Source of the DNA: Flavihumibacter fluminis
Lineage (GTDB): Bacteria > Bacteroidota > Bacteroidia > Chitinophagales > Chitinophagaceae
Direction of reading: 5' to 3'
DNA length: 64,000 bases
NCBI RefSeq assembly: GCF_021491375.1
Contig: NZ_JAKEVY010000003.1
Span: forward strand, 682,001 to 746,000
The position numbers and the translations under genes were made by a program. The notes below the pieces were generated by a model. That model was given only the letters and a program-made list of their open reading frames with translations. It searched no databases and was not told where the DNA came from. Of the stretch, positions 34,862-43,393 are shown one piece after another (position 1 is the first letter of the stretch; the number at the start of each line of letters is the position of its first letter).

Positions 34862-35182
34862 AGAAACGAATTTCAGTCCGATGATGGAAGCGATTAAGGT
34901 TGCCAGGAAAAACAATCTCCAGAACTCAGCCGGCTCCCGGAAATAAAAGATGCCAACCAACACAGTTCCCACAGCACCTATCCCAGTCCAAACGGCATAA
35001 GCTGTACCGATCGGCAGTGTTTGGGTAGCTTTATACAGGAGGAACATGCTGATGGATAGGCATACAAAGAAACCTATCATCCAGTAAGTGGAGGTGAGGC
35101 CGGTTGTTTCCTTTGCCTTCCCAAGGCAGGTTGCAAATCCCACTTCAAAAAATCCGGCAATGATCAGTAAGATCCAGTTCAT
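34853..35182 (-). CDS. SMR family exporter, SugE/Gdx type
   Basis: This 109-residue four-helix small multidrug resistance protein contains the essential Glu13 in helix 1 (GFFEVGFA) and the SugE/Gdx hallmark LPIGTAYAVWTGIGAVGTV. That branch mainly exports guanidinium; no guanidine riboswitch was recognised upstream. The gap to metH is only 21 bases, so it may ride on the metH transcript. Confidence 0.85.
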   Translation of the reverse strand: MNWILLIIAGFFEVGFATCLGKAKETTGLTSTYWMIGFFVCLSISMFLLYKATQTLPIGTAYAVWTGIGAVGTVLVGIFYFREPAEFWRLFFLATLIASIIGLKFVSSQ

Positions 35183-35203
35183 GGTTGGCGAAGTTTTTCA
35201 TGA

Positions 35204-37888
35204 TTAATCTTCCAGGATCGGCCGCAGCCAACGGGTGATTTCTTCTACCGAAAGCCCCTTTCTTCTGGCATAATCTTCTAGCTGATCCTCCTTGATTTTT
35301 CCGACACCAAAATACTGACTTTGCGGATGAGCGAAATACCAGCCGCATACAGAAGCAGCAGGATACATTGCCAGTGATTCCGTAAGTGTAATTCCGGTAG
35401 TCTGCTCTCCGCCCAATAAATGGAATAGCTTGTATTTCTCCGTATGATCCGGACAAGCAGGATAACCTGGAGCCGGACGAATACCTACATATTTCTCTTT
35501 GATCAATTCTTCGTTGGTGAGTTGTTCATCTTTTGCATAACCCCACCAGTCGGTCCGCACTTTGGCATGCAGCCATTCCGCAAGTGCTTCTGCCAGTCGG
35601 TCTGCCAGTGCCTGGAGCATGATTTTATTATAATCATCGTGCTGTTCAATGAAGTGCTGCAGATGCGGTTCAATACCTTCAATCGTTACAGAGAAGGCTC
35701 CGATATAATCTTCTTTACCGGCAGTTTCAGGGGCAATAAAATCAGCCAGGGAGAAATTCGGTTGTCCGGGTGCTTTTTTAATCTGCTGCCGCAAACACTC
35801 CAGGTTATAATAACTTTCATCCGTGTGAAGGCGGATGCTGTTACCAGTTGAAACAGCCGGCCAGAAACCAGCCACTGCTCTTGCATTCAACCATTTTTCA
35901 TCCACTATTTTCTTCAGCAGGGCCTGCGCATCATTGTAAAGTTTAGTGGCTTCCTTACCAATCACTTCATCTTCCAGCAGTTGCGGGAAGCGGCCACCCA
36001 GTTCCCAGGCAATGAAAAAGGGCGCCCAGTCTATGTATGGTACAAGTTCGTTTAAGGGTACCTGTTGTAATACTCTTGTTCCGGTGAATTGAGGTTTCAC
36101 AGGTTCGTAAGACGACCAGTCAATGGCTGTTTTATTAGCCGAAGCTTTTTCGAAATCCAGGTAGGTTTTGATGGTTTTTTTCTTCTCAAAATCAATTCTG
36201 AGCTGTTGGTATTCTGCAACGGTGTCGTTCAATAGTTTATCCCGCTGTTCATTGCTTAACAGAGAACTTGCCACTGTAACACTTCTTGAAGCATCCAGTA
36301 CATGAATTACCCCATTGTCGTATTGCGGTGCGATTTTAACGGCAGTATGCATGCGGCTGGTAGTAGCGCCACCAATCAACAAGGGTTGCTTCATGCCTCT
36401 GCGTTTCATTTCATGCGCTACGTGCACCATTTCATCCAATGATGGTGTGATCAATCCGCTTAATCCGATAATATCAACATTTTCCTTCACTGCTGTGTCC
36501 AGGATTTTATCTGCGGGCACCATTACACCCAGGTCAATGATATCATAACCATTACATCCCAGCACTACACCCACAATATTTTTACCGATATCGTGTACAT
36601 CACCTTTTACAGTGGCGAGTAATACTTTCGCAACGGACCCCTGCTGGGCAGCCGGATTGTTTTTCTTTTCTTCTTCAATAAAGGGAGTGAGCCAGGCCAC
36701 ACTTTTTTTCATCACGCGGGCGCTTTTTACTACCTGGGGGAGGAACATTTTACCGGCGCCAAAGAGGTCTCCCACTACATTCATGCCATCCATCAGGGGG
36801 CCTTCAATTACATCCAGTGGCCTGGGGTATTTCTGTCTTGCTTCTTCTGTATCAATTTCAATATAATCGGTAATGCCATTGATGAGAGAGTGGGTAAGCC
36901 TTGTTTCCACGGGTTCTTTTCTCCAGGCTTCGTCCTTCACGGTTACCTTCCCCTTGGCTTTTACTGACTCAGCAAAAGCGATCAGTTTTTCTGTAGCCTC
37001 GTTATTATCGTTATTCCGATTCAGGATAACGTCTTCGCACAACCGACGTAGCTCTGGTTCGATCTCATCATATACCACCAGCTGACCTGCGTTCACAATT
37101 CCCATGTCCATGCCTGCTTTGATAGCATGAAACAAAAACACACTGTGCATGGCTTCACGCACATGGTCATTCCCGCGGAAAGAGAAAGAGAGGTTACTCA
37201 CTCCTCCACTCACTTTGGTGAGGGGCATTTTCTGTTTGATGATGCGGGTTGCTTCAATAAAATCAACTGCATAGTTATTGTGCTCTTCCAACCCGGTAGC
37301 AACCGCGAAAATATTAGGATCAAAAATGATATCCTGCGGATCAAATCCCACTTCCTTCACCAATATATCATAGGCGCGGGAGCAAATATCCACCCGTCGT
37401 TGCAACGTATCTGCCTGTCCCTGTTCATCAAAAGCCATCACCACTACCGCGGCTCCGAATAGTTTACAGATAATAGCTTCCCGTTTGAATTTTTCAACTC
37501 CTTCTTTCATAGAGATGGAGTTCACGATGCATTTACCCTGCACGCATTTTAAGCCCGCTTCTATGATCTCGAATTTGGAAGAGTCAATCATGATGGGGAT
37601 GCGGGCGATATCTGGTTCGCTTTGCAGGAGGTTCAGGAATTTCGTCATGGCCTGCACACCATCCAGCAATGCATCATCCATGTTTACATCCAGAATCTGT
37701 GCACCGTTTTCCACTTGCTGGCGGGCAACAGAGAGTGCTTCTTCGTATTGATTCTCGCGAATTAGACGCGCAAATTTTTTAGATCCGGTTACGTTGGTGC
37801 GCTCTCCAATATTTACAAAATTTGTTTCCGGACGAACAACCAGTGGTTCTAAACCGGCGAGGCGCAGAAAGGGATAAATCGTACTCAT
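35204..37888 (-). CDS. metH: Cobalamin-dependent methionine synthase, folate/B12/activation part
   Basis: This 894-residue protein is the C-terminal two-thirds of MetH. It has the pterin-binding barrel ([17 protein letters not shown]), the B12 cap ([26 protein letters not shown]), the B12 domain with DVHDIGKN (axial-ligand His) and [13 protein letters not shown], and the SAM-dependent reactivation domain ([17 protein letters not shown]). The homocysteine domain is a separate gene upstream, overlapping by four bases (ATGA). Both halves together transfer methyl from methyltetrahydrofolate to homocysteine. The split form is known in Bacteroidota. Confidence 0.96.
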   Translation of the reverse strand: MSTIYPFLRLAGLEPLVVRPETNFVNIGERTNVTGSKKFARLIRENQYEEALSVARQQVENGAQILDVNMDDALLDGVQAMTKFLNLLQSEPDIARIPIMIDSSKFEIIEAGLKCVQGKCIVNSISMKEGVEKFKREAIICKLFGAAVVVMAFDEQGQADTLQRRVDICSRAYDILVKEVGFDPQDIIFDPNIFAVATGLEEHNNYAVDFIEATRIIKQKMPLTKVSGGVSNLSFSFRGNDHVREAMHSVFLFHAIKAGMDMGIVNAGQLVVYDEIEPELRRLCEDVILNRNNDNNEATEKLIAFAESVKAKGKVTVKDEAWRKEPVETRLTHSLINGITDYIEIDTEEARQKYPRPLDVIEGPLMDGMNVVGDLFGAGKMFLPQVVKSARVMKKSVAWLTPFIEEEKKNNPAAQQGSVAKVLLATVKGDVHDIGKNIVGVVLGCNGYDIIDLGVMVPADKILDTAVKENVDIIGLSGLITPSLDEMVHVAHEMKRRGMKQPLLIGGATTSRMHTAVKIAPQYDNGVIHVLDASRSVTVASSLLSNEQRDKLLNDTVAEYQQLRIDFEKKKTIKTYLDFEKASANKTAIDWSSYEPVKPQFTGTRVLQQVPLNELVPYIDWAPFFIAWELGGRFPQLLEDEVIGKEATKLYNDAQALLKKIVDEKWLNARAVAGFWPAVSTGNSIRLHTDESYYNLECLRQQIKKAPGQPNFSLADFIAPETAGKEDYIGAFSVTIEGIEPHLQHFIEQHDDYNKIMLQALADRLAEALAEWLHAKVRTDWWGYAKDEQLTNEELIKEKYVGIRPAPGYPACPDHTEKYKLFHLLGGEQTTGITLTESLAMYPAASVCGWYFAHPQSQYFGVGKIKEDQLEDYARRKGLSVEEITRWLRPILED

Positions 37889-38907
37889 GCTTCAGTTTCA
37901 GTTGCGATGACAGGTAAGGAACGAGGTTTGAATTTTTTTACATGCTCCGCGATATGGCGGATGTGATCGGGTGTAGTACCACAGCATCCACCCACGATGT
38001 TGACAAAACCTTCACGGGCCCAATCTTCCAGGAAATGCGCAGTTTGTTCAGGTTGCTCATCGTATTCACCCATGGCGTTGGGCAAACCTGCATTCGGATA
38101 GGCGGAAGTATAACAGGCCGCGATCTGGCTCAACTCTTCAATATGACTGCGCATATCAGCTGCACCCAGCGCACAGTTCAAGCCAACACTCAGCGGATGT
38201 GCATGCATAACCGAAATATAAAAAGCTTCCAGTGTTTGTCCGGATAAAGTGCGACCAGAAGCATCTGTAATCGTACCACTGATCATGATGGGTAATTCGG
38301 GTTGTCCCGGATGATCCTGGAAATATTTTTTCACTGCGAAGATGGCAGCTTTGGCATTGAGGGTATCAAAGATGGTTTCAATCAGTAAGATGTCAACACC
38401 ACCTTTTACCAGTCCGTCGATTTGTTCGTAATACGCTTCCACTGCTTCATCCCATAGGAGCCCGCGGTAACCAGGATTGTTAACATCCGGGGAGAGGCTG
38501 AGTGTTTTATTCAGAGGGCCAATCGCGCCAGCAACAAAACGAGGTTTGGAAGGATCCTTCGCAGTATAATCATCTGCCGCTTTCCGCGCAATGCGGGCTG
38601 CTGCTACATTGATCTCATGTGCCAGTGCCTGCATGTTATAATCTGCGAGGCTCACCTGTTGTGAGTTGAAGGTATTGGTTTCAATAATATCGGCACCGGC
38701 GTCCAGGTATTCGCGGTGGATGCCTTCGATGATTGTGGGCTGTGTGAGGCAGAGCAGGTCGTTATTGCCCTTCAGATCGGAGGGCCAGTCCTTGAAACGT
38801 TCACCTCGGTAATCTGCTTCGGTTAGGCGATGCCGTTGGATCATGGTACCCATGGCGCCATCAATGATCAGGATGCGTTGCTCCAGTGCTTTTCGAATAT
38901 CTTTCAT
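37885..38907 (-). CDS. metH: Methionine synthase, homocysteine-binding part
   Basis: This 340-residue Zn-dependent homocysteine S-methyltransferase domain corresponds to the N-terminal third of MetH. It shows [34 protein letters not shown], the first zinc Cys in VGLNCALGA, and the Cys pair in [11 protein letters not shown]. It is translated first and coupled to the larger part by an ATGA overlap. The 5' leader (38908-39056) can form alternative structures and is annotated separately. Confidence 0.95.
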   Translation of the reverse strand: MKDIRKALEQRILIIDGAMGTMIQRHRLTEADYRGERFKDWPSDLKGNNDLLCLTQPTIIEGIHREYLDAGADIIETNTFNSQQVSLADYNMQALAHEINVAAARIARKAADDYTAKDPSKPRFVAGAIGPLNKTLSLSPDVNNPGYRGLLWDEAVEAYYEQIDGLVKGGVDILLIETIFDTLNAKAAIFAVKKYFQDHPGQPELPIMISGTITDASGRTLSGQTLEAFYISVMHAHPLSVGLNCALGAADMRSHIEELSQIAACYTSAYPNAGLPNAMGEYDEQPEQTAHFLEDWAREGFVNIVGGCCGTTPDHIRHIAEHVKKFKPRSLPVIATETEA

Positions 38908-39056
38908 AATCTCTTAATCAACAGTTGTTATAACCAACAGTTGGCATGCACTATAAACGCGGGGGAAACAGAAAGAGGGAGTTTCGGGAGGCGTTTATTA
39001 GTTCAGTTAAGCGCTGTTGGCGTTGCCAGGTCGAACAATAAACAAATCCCCCTGGC
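38908..39056 (-). promoter_or_regulatory. Structured 5' leader of metH, candidate riboswitch
   Basis: On the minus strand a 6-bp stem GCCAGG (39051-39056) / CCTGGC (39025-39030) encloses a loop containing GTTTATT (39037-39043). That loop segment can pair with AATAAAC (38993-38999) as a pseudoknot. The same downstream segment, ATAAACGC (38991-38998 on the plus strand reads gcgtttat), can instead pair with GCGTTTAT (38953-38960) in a hairpin. The two are mutually exclusive. A GGCAAC string recalls SAM-I riboswitches, but the remaining SAM-I conserved elements were not found, so the class is open. Confidence 0.45.
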
Positions 39057-39060
39057 GGAG

Positions 39061-39068
39061 CAAAGATA
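39061..39068 (-). promoter_or_regulatory. Promoter -7 box of metH
   Basis: Minus-strand TATCTTTG, perfect TAnnTTTG. It implies a transcript start near 39055 and a leader of about 150 bases. No -33 TTTG at the usual spacing was seen. Confidence 0.5.
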
Positions 39069-39085
39069 GGGAAAACGGGGAGAAT

Positions 39086-39130
39086 GGAAGATGGAGGAAA
39101 GGAAGATGGCTGTTCCCTCCTCCATCTTCC
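39086..39130. repeat. Purine-rich inverted repeat between recR and metH
   Basis: Perfect 13-bp arms GGAAGATGGAGGA (39086-39098) / TCCTCCATCTTCC (39118-39130). A further GGAAGATGG lies in the loop, so slippage-type alternatives exist. TTTT follows on the plus strand, though no plus-strand gene ends here. It may insulate the two minus-strand units. Confidence 0.5.
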
Positions 39131-39145
39131 TTTTCTCCTTTCCTC

Positions 39146-39760
39146 CTATACTTTTAGATTCTCCACTGGCATCCTGTGCTGCAGGCTGCGGGCGAGGGTC
39201 ATTTCATCGGCGTATTCAAGTTCACCACCAAATGCGATGCCGCGGGCTATGGTGGTTACCTTCACCGTGGAGGGTTGTATTTTCTTTTGAATGTAGTAGA
39301 TAGTAGTATCGCCCTGGATGGTTGGGTTTAATGCGAAAATTAGTTCCTGTATCCCATCTTCCTGTACGCGTTTAACAAGTGGCTCAATGTAGAGCTGATC
39401 AGGACCCACCCCATCCAGCGGAGAGATGATGCCTCCAAGTACATGATAGGTTCCGTTGTATTGCTGGGTGCTTTCAATTGCAATCACATCGCGGATGGAT
39501 TCCACTACACATATGAGTTCCTGCTTACGCATCGGGTTGGAGCAGATGGAACAAAGCAGGCTGTCGGAGATATTGTAGCAACGCTGGCAGATATGGGTAT
39601 CCTTTCGCATACGTAACAGCGCAGCACCAAACGCCTCCACTTTCTCCGGTTCCTGTTTCAGCAGGTGCAATACCAATCGAAGGGCGGTTTTCTTTCCGAT
39701 TCCGGGTAATTTGCTGAACTCGTTCACCGCTTGTTCCAATAAGGCAGAGGGTAATTGCAT
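39146..39760 (-). CDS. recR: Recombination protein RecR
   Basis: This 204-residue RecR acts with RecO/RecF to load RecA at gaps. It has the helix-hairpin-helix FSKLPGIGKKTALRLVLHLL, the four-cysteine zinc finger (CQRC and CSIC), and the Toprim domain (ICVVESIRDVIAIE, GGIISPLDGVGPDQL). Length is as expected. The Ig-like lipoprotein gene upstream ends 17 bases before its start. Confidence 0.97.
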   Translation of the reverse strand: MQLPSALLEQAVNEFSKLPGIGKKTALRLVLHLLKQEPEKVEAFGAALLRMRKDTHICQRCYNISDSLLCSICSNPMRKQELICVVESIRDVIAIESTQQYNGTYHVLGGIISPLDGVGPDQLYIEPLVKRVQEDGIQELIFALNPTIQGDTTIYYIQKKIQPSTVKVTTIARGIAFGGELEYADEMTLARSLQHRMPVENLKV

Positions 39761-39777
39761 CCTGCAAAATTAAGCAT

Positions 39778-41226
39778 CTACAGGGTGATATCGATCTCGT
39801 TATCCCAGTTGCCTTTGATGGTTATTTTCTTACCAACGGCCTTCACTTTTTCGGGCTGTCTTTTTTCACCGAAGAAACTGCCATAATCCCATTTGCCATT
39901 CTGGTTTTCATCAAAGAGAATGCGGATTTCAAATTCAGCCGGACGGAATCGCGCAATGCGTAATTCCTTACCAGGGATGGGATAGCTGAAAGCGACTTTA
40001 TCATTCTGCACCAGTTGTAATACCGGGTGTAAACTGGTATCAATATTCGGGAAGCGGAACCGGATGCTGCCATAATCACTGTCCTTCATTGTGCGGAATG
40101 AAATGGTATCGGTTTTTAAGATCGATTTGCCCAGGCTGTCTTCTGCCATCCCTTCCTGTGCTATCAGTTTGAAACCCTGGTCGATTGGCCAGTTGTAAAA
40201 CAGAGAGTAAAGTTTACCAGTGCTATCCACTTCCAGGCGGTAGGCCAGGGGCTTGAATTGTTCATCCGTAAGGATCAGTTTGGAACTGTCGAAGCTTTTT
40301 AGGGAATCCGGGAAATTCAACACCAGGGTTTTAAGTACATCGAAGGTGCTGTTTTCCAGGTTGAGACCAAATCTCAACCGGCGATCCTGCTCTTCTTCTT
40401 TTTCTTTTCTTTTGTTGGCGGGTGCAGCAGGTTTCTTAGGTTTCTGTGGTGGTGCGGGTTCCGCGTACGCATAGAGCTGGATGGGTTCCCGCTTCTGTTC
40501 ATTCAATACCAGGGTTTGTCCATAAAAGGCAAACAACTGTGTGGGATCACTGTACTGGGGCACGCCTTCATTCTTCAATGCAAACAGATTATAAGATCCA
40601 GGTGCCAGGTTGTGGAAATGGAAATTACCGGAGCTGTCAACTTTGGTATAATACCTCGGACGTTCTTTTACCACCGCGGAATCATCCAGGTTACGATGCA
40701 GCAACACAATCATGGTAGAATCGTGCTTGCCGGTTTGCGCCAGGATTACATTCCCTGTAAGCTCCAGGGAATCAATAAAATTTCCGGTTGAGAAGGTATA
40801 GGTGAAATTGGTCAGCGGATTGTTTTCATTGACATCGCGGATCGCTTTTCCAAAATTGAGGGTATAAGTAGTATTGGGCTCCAGGGTATCACGCAGGCGA
40901 ACGCTTACTGTGCGCAGGCGAGACTCCACTGTAGGGTTGATTTTGGGAGTCGGACTCACCAGCAGGTTTTGCTGGATCTGGTCGAGGTTCACATATTCAT
41001 TGAAGGTGAACACGATCCTGTTCCCTTTGAAATTCAGGGTGGAATCCTTGGGCTGTAGCAAAACGGGAATCGGGGGAATAGTGTCTTTGGGGCCGCCCAG
41101 CGGTGGAATAATATTCGCGCAGCTTTCTGCCAGGGTAATCAGGAAAAGCAGGGCCAGGAACAGCATGAGGCTGCCGGTGGCCTTTTGTGGAATCTTTTTA
41201 GGTGATCGGGTGAAATTCGCTTCCAT
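39778..41226 (-). CDS. Ig-like (Big_5) domain lipoprotein
   Basis: This 482-residue envelope protein starts with a hydrophobic signal (LMLFLALLFLITLAESC) ending in a lipobox-like Cys. A Big_5-type Ig domain follows (PPIPVLLQPKDSTLNFKGNRIVFTFNEYV), then a SpaA-like carboxypeptidase-regulatory fold (FHFHNLAPGSYNLFALK), a Pro/Lys-rich linker and a C-terminal beta-rich domain. It is conserved in Bacteroidota next to recR but of unknown role. The ATG at 41226 (MEANFTRSPKK) is preferred; the frame extends to 41268. Confidence 0.78.
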   Translation of the reverse strand: MEANFTRSPKKIPQKATGSLMLFLALLFLITLAESCANIIPPLGGPKDTIPPIPVLLQPKDSTLNFKGNRIVFTFNEYVNLDQIQQNLLVSPTPKINPTVESRLRTVSVRLRDTLEPNTTYTLNFGKAIRDVNENNPLTNFTYTFSTGNFIDSLELTGNVILAQTGKHDSTMIVLLHRNLDDSAVVKERPRYYTKVDSSGNFHFHNLAPGSYNLFALKNEGVPQYSDPTQLFAFYGQTLVLNEQKREPIQLYAYAEPAPPQKPKKPAAPANKRKEKEEEQDRRLRFGLNLENSTFDVLKTLVLNFPDSLKSFDSSKLILTDEQFKPLAYRLEVDSTGKLYSLFYNWPIDQGFKLIAQEGMAEDSLGKSILKTDTISFRTMKDSDYGSIRFRFPNIDTSLHPVLQLVQNDKVAFSYPIPGKELRIARFRPAEFEIRILFDENQNGKWDYGSFFGEKRQPEKVKAVGKKITIKGNWDNEIDITL

Positions 41227-41307
41227 TGAAGGTGCAAACTTAACCGATTTGCGCGCATCCTGAACCATTTTCCTGTAATGGGGTTGTTAAAGCAGCAATT
41301 TCAAATC

Positions 41308-41766
41308 ATGGCTGTATACTCTTTAAAAACCGTTCAGGTACTTCCCGTCACCCTGGAGAAGGCCTGGGACTTTTTTTCAAGTCCGGCTAACCTGGCTACC
41401 ATCACGCCCCCACACATGGGCTTCAATATTATTTCCAAACATCATGGAGCTAAGATGTACCCCGGACAAATAATTGAATACACAGTGAAACCCTTGCTGG
41501 GGATTCCCCTGTATTGGATGACGGAAATCACGCATGTGGAGGAGGGGAAGTATTTTGTAGATGAGCAGCGATTTGGTCCCTATAGCCTCTGGCATCACCA
41601 GCACCATTTCCGCGAGGTACCGGGTGGGGTGGAGATGACGGATATCGTGCATTACAAAATACCCCTGTGGATTCTGGGAGATATCGCGAATGCGCTCTTT
41701 GTGCGCAAGCAGCTGAAAGGCATATTTGATTACCGGTATAAAAAGGTGGAAGAGTTGTTTCGCTAA
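41308..41766 (+). CDS. SRPBCC (START/Bet v 1-like) family protein
   Basis: This 152-residue protein has the helix-grip lipid-binding fold typical of the SRPBCC superfamily: PVTLEKAWDFFSSPANLATITPPHMGF at the start and a long C-terminal helix (RKQLKGIFDYRYKKVEELF). It is often annotated as ligand-binding or cell-division-inhibitor-like; no function can be assigned. The ATG at 41308 (MAVYSLKTVQ) is chosen because the SRPBCC fold begins there. Confidence 0.78.
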   Translation: MAVYSLKTVQVLPVTLEKAWDFFSSPANLATITPPHMGFNIISKHHGAKMYPGQIIEYTVKPLLGIPLYWMTEITHVEEGKYFVDEQRFGPYSLWHHQHHFREVPGGVEMTDIVHYKIPLWILGDIANALFVRKQLKGIFDYRYKKVEELFR

Positions 41767-41772
41767 GGAATT

Positions 41773-42423
41773 TTAGCCAGGCATCCTTGCGATATACTTC
41801 TCAATCTGCTTGATCTGATCCGCGATCTGCGGAGTGGTAGGTTTCAGCGCTTTTGCCTTGCGGAAGAAATCCTTGGCAGCGCGGAACTCTCTTTTGGTCA
41901 TCATGATGGAGCACAACTGCAGGTAGGCTGCGGCTTCGTTTTCCTTATCTGGCAGGCCTTTGCGCAGGGCGGACCGGATATAACTTTCACCGGTTTTCAT
42001 GTCGTTTTTCTGTAATGCGATCATGCCCATTTGCAGGAGGGAAGCGCCCTCGGCTTCTTTCATCGGCATACCGAGATCGAGGCCTTTTTTCATCATTTTT
42101 TCAGCCCCGTCATAATCCTGTTTCATCATCGCGATATTACCCTTGAGGGTATAATACACGGAGCGGATGGGCTTATAAAGCAGGTTAGGGTATTTGATCT
42201 GGTTGAGGATACGCTCGGCACCATCCATATCACCTGTTTCCATATATTCCTGAATCAGGCGCATGGGACCGAAGAAGAAATGCCCGAAAATCAGCACAGC
42301 GCCCACCAGGTAGGCGATAAAGGCAGGCCAGAAACCTGCGTAAATATTGGTAACGATAGCGATAGCCAGGAAAAGAAAACCCAGCAACAATCTATAGCGA
42401 ATAACAAAATTGTAAAACTTCAT
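41773..42423 (-). CDS. Membrane-anchored TPR-type protein
   Basis: This 216-residue protein has two membrane helices near the N-terminus (LLLGFLFLAIAIVTNIYAGF and FIAYLVGAVLIFGHFFFG). About 150 residues of helical TPR-like repeats follow (YYTLKGNIAMMKQDYDGAEKMMKKGL; AAYLQLCSIMMTKREFRAAKDFF). It probably faces the cytoplasm as a protein-interaction scaffold. Single gene, function unknown. Confidence 0.75.
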   Translation of the reverse strand: MKFYNFVIRYRLLLGFLFLAIAIVTNIYAGFWPAFIAYLVGAVLIFGHFFFGPMRLIQEYMETGDMDGAERILNQIKYPNLLYKPIRSVYYTLKGNIAMMKQDYDGAEKMMKKGLDLGMPMKEAEGASLLQMGMIALQKNDMKTGESYIRSALRKGLPDKENEAAAYLQLCSIMMTKREFRAAKDFFRKAKALKPTTPQIADQIKQIEKYIARMPG

Positions 42424-42501
42424 AGTTCAGAAATGGACCGCAAAGTTAAGGAAATCAAGTTGGACGTCCGGTCGGGTTTTCCCGCCCGGTAAGTTAGCAG
42501 G

Positions 42502-43023
42502 TTAAAAATCATCATTGATTTCAATCCAATACCCATCCGGATCTTTCAGATAGATCTGCCGGATGCCATCCACTCTTTTTGTAACCGTAAAGGCTTTACC
42601 TGGCCAGTCTTCATAGTGGATGCCTTTGGCTTTGAGTTTTTCAAGCAGTTCATCCATTTTGCCGGTGGAGAAGCAGAGATGGGTGTTTTTCTCCGCCTCG
42701 GGAGGGTTAGCGCGGCCCGAGATCAGGTGCAGGTGGGCGTTTTCGCTAACACTGAACCAGGTGTGTCGGCCATCATGAAAAGGTTCGGGAATGGTATCAA
42801 GGCCAATCACATCCCTGTAAAAATTGGTGCTGGTTTCGAGATTGGTAACATAGAGGGCGATGTGATTGATGCGAATCTGCATAGCGGAGTTGGTTTTGGA
42901 AGGCTTACGGTTTTTTTGTGCCTGCGTTTTGTTGGTCAGGCTCAAACATAGAAATCCTATCGCCAGAGCGATCAGCATCCTGCTGATGCAGGCAGTTGGA
43001 GGGTTGGTTGTTGATGGTTTCAT
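42502..43023 (-). CDS. Exported VOC (glyoxalase-like) family protein
   Basis: This 173-residue protein has an N-terminal signal-like segment (MLIALAIGFLCLSLTNKTQAQ) and one vicinal-oxygen-chelate domain. The domain carries metal-ligand candidates in RINHIALYV (His), the central NTHLCF (His) and the C-terminal YWIEIND (Glu). The domain resembles glyoxalase I, but export makes a standard glyoxalase role unlikely. The start at 43023 is chosen; an inner ATG at 42978 would begin at the signal segment. Confidence 0.75.
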   Translation of the reverse strand: MKPSTTNPPTACISRMLIALAIGFLCLSLTNKTQAQKNRKPSKTNSAMQIRINHIALYVTNLETSTNFYRDVIGLDTIPEPFHDGRHTWFSVSENAHLHLISGRANPPEAEKNTHLCFSTGKMDELLEKLKAKGIHYEDWPGKAFTVTKRVDGIRQIYLKDPDGYWIEINDDF

Positions 43024-43117
43024 ATGCCGGTTTTCAACCCGAAAGCTAGCCAATAAATCAGTTGTTCAACCGGTCAAAACCATTATTTTTGCCAGCCCGG
43101 AATAAAAAAGTTCCGCT

Positions 43118-43192
43118 GGTCCCGTAGTTCAATGGATAGAATAGGAGTTTCCTAAACTCTAGATACAGGTTCGATTCCTGTCGGGACTACCA
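43118..43192 (+). tRNA. tRNA-Arg (anticodon CCT), CCA encoded
   Basis: A 75-base cloverleaf. Acceptor GGTCCCG (43118-43124) pairs with CGGGACT (43182-43188); the discriminator A is followed by an encoded CCA (43190-43192). The anticodon stem is GGAGT/ACTCT with loop TTCCTAA, giving anticodon CCT. The T arm has GGTTCGATTCC. Accessory genes begin just downstream, so this is a likely integration site. Confidence 0.95.
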
Positions 43193-43393
43193 TTGGAAGT
43201 TAGAAGTGAGAAGTATGAATTAGCCCTTTTTGGAGGGTGTTTTTATTTAATAGGTTTGATTTTGAGTTATTTTTTTACGGACTCGTTTACGCTTTTGATT
43301 TACAAATGTCTTGAAGGGAAGGAATCAGGGAGTGTTTGTGGAGCTTTTGAGGAGCAATGTGGAACCTTTGACACCATGTGTTAGCTTTGTACA
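43193..43393. other. AT-rich gap after tRNA-Arg
   Basis: No convincing gene. One TTG-started frame of 63 codons has no family resemblance. A -7 box TAGCTTTG lies at 43382-43389, five bases before the helicase ATG at 43394, implying a leaderless or nearly leaderless message. No integrase or attachment repeat is visible here. Confidence 0.5.

Noticed and set aside
35183-35203. Guanidine riboswitch expected before an SMR Gdx-type gene
   Set aside because: Only 21 bases separate the gene from metH, so no aptamer fits there.
39086-39130. Terminator for a plus-strand transcript
   Set aside because: No plus-strand gene ends here; neighbouring genes on both sides are minus-strand.
43193-43384. Open frame of 63 codons directly after tRNA-Arg
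   Set aside because: It starts with TTG at the first base after the tRNA CCA, shows no family resemblance and has no promoter of its own.
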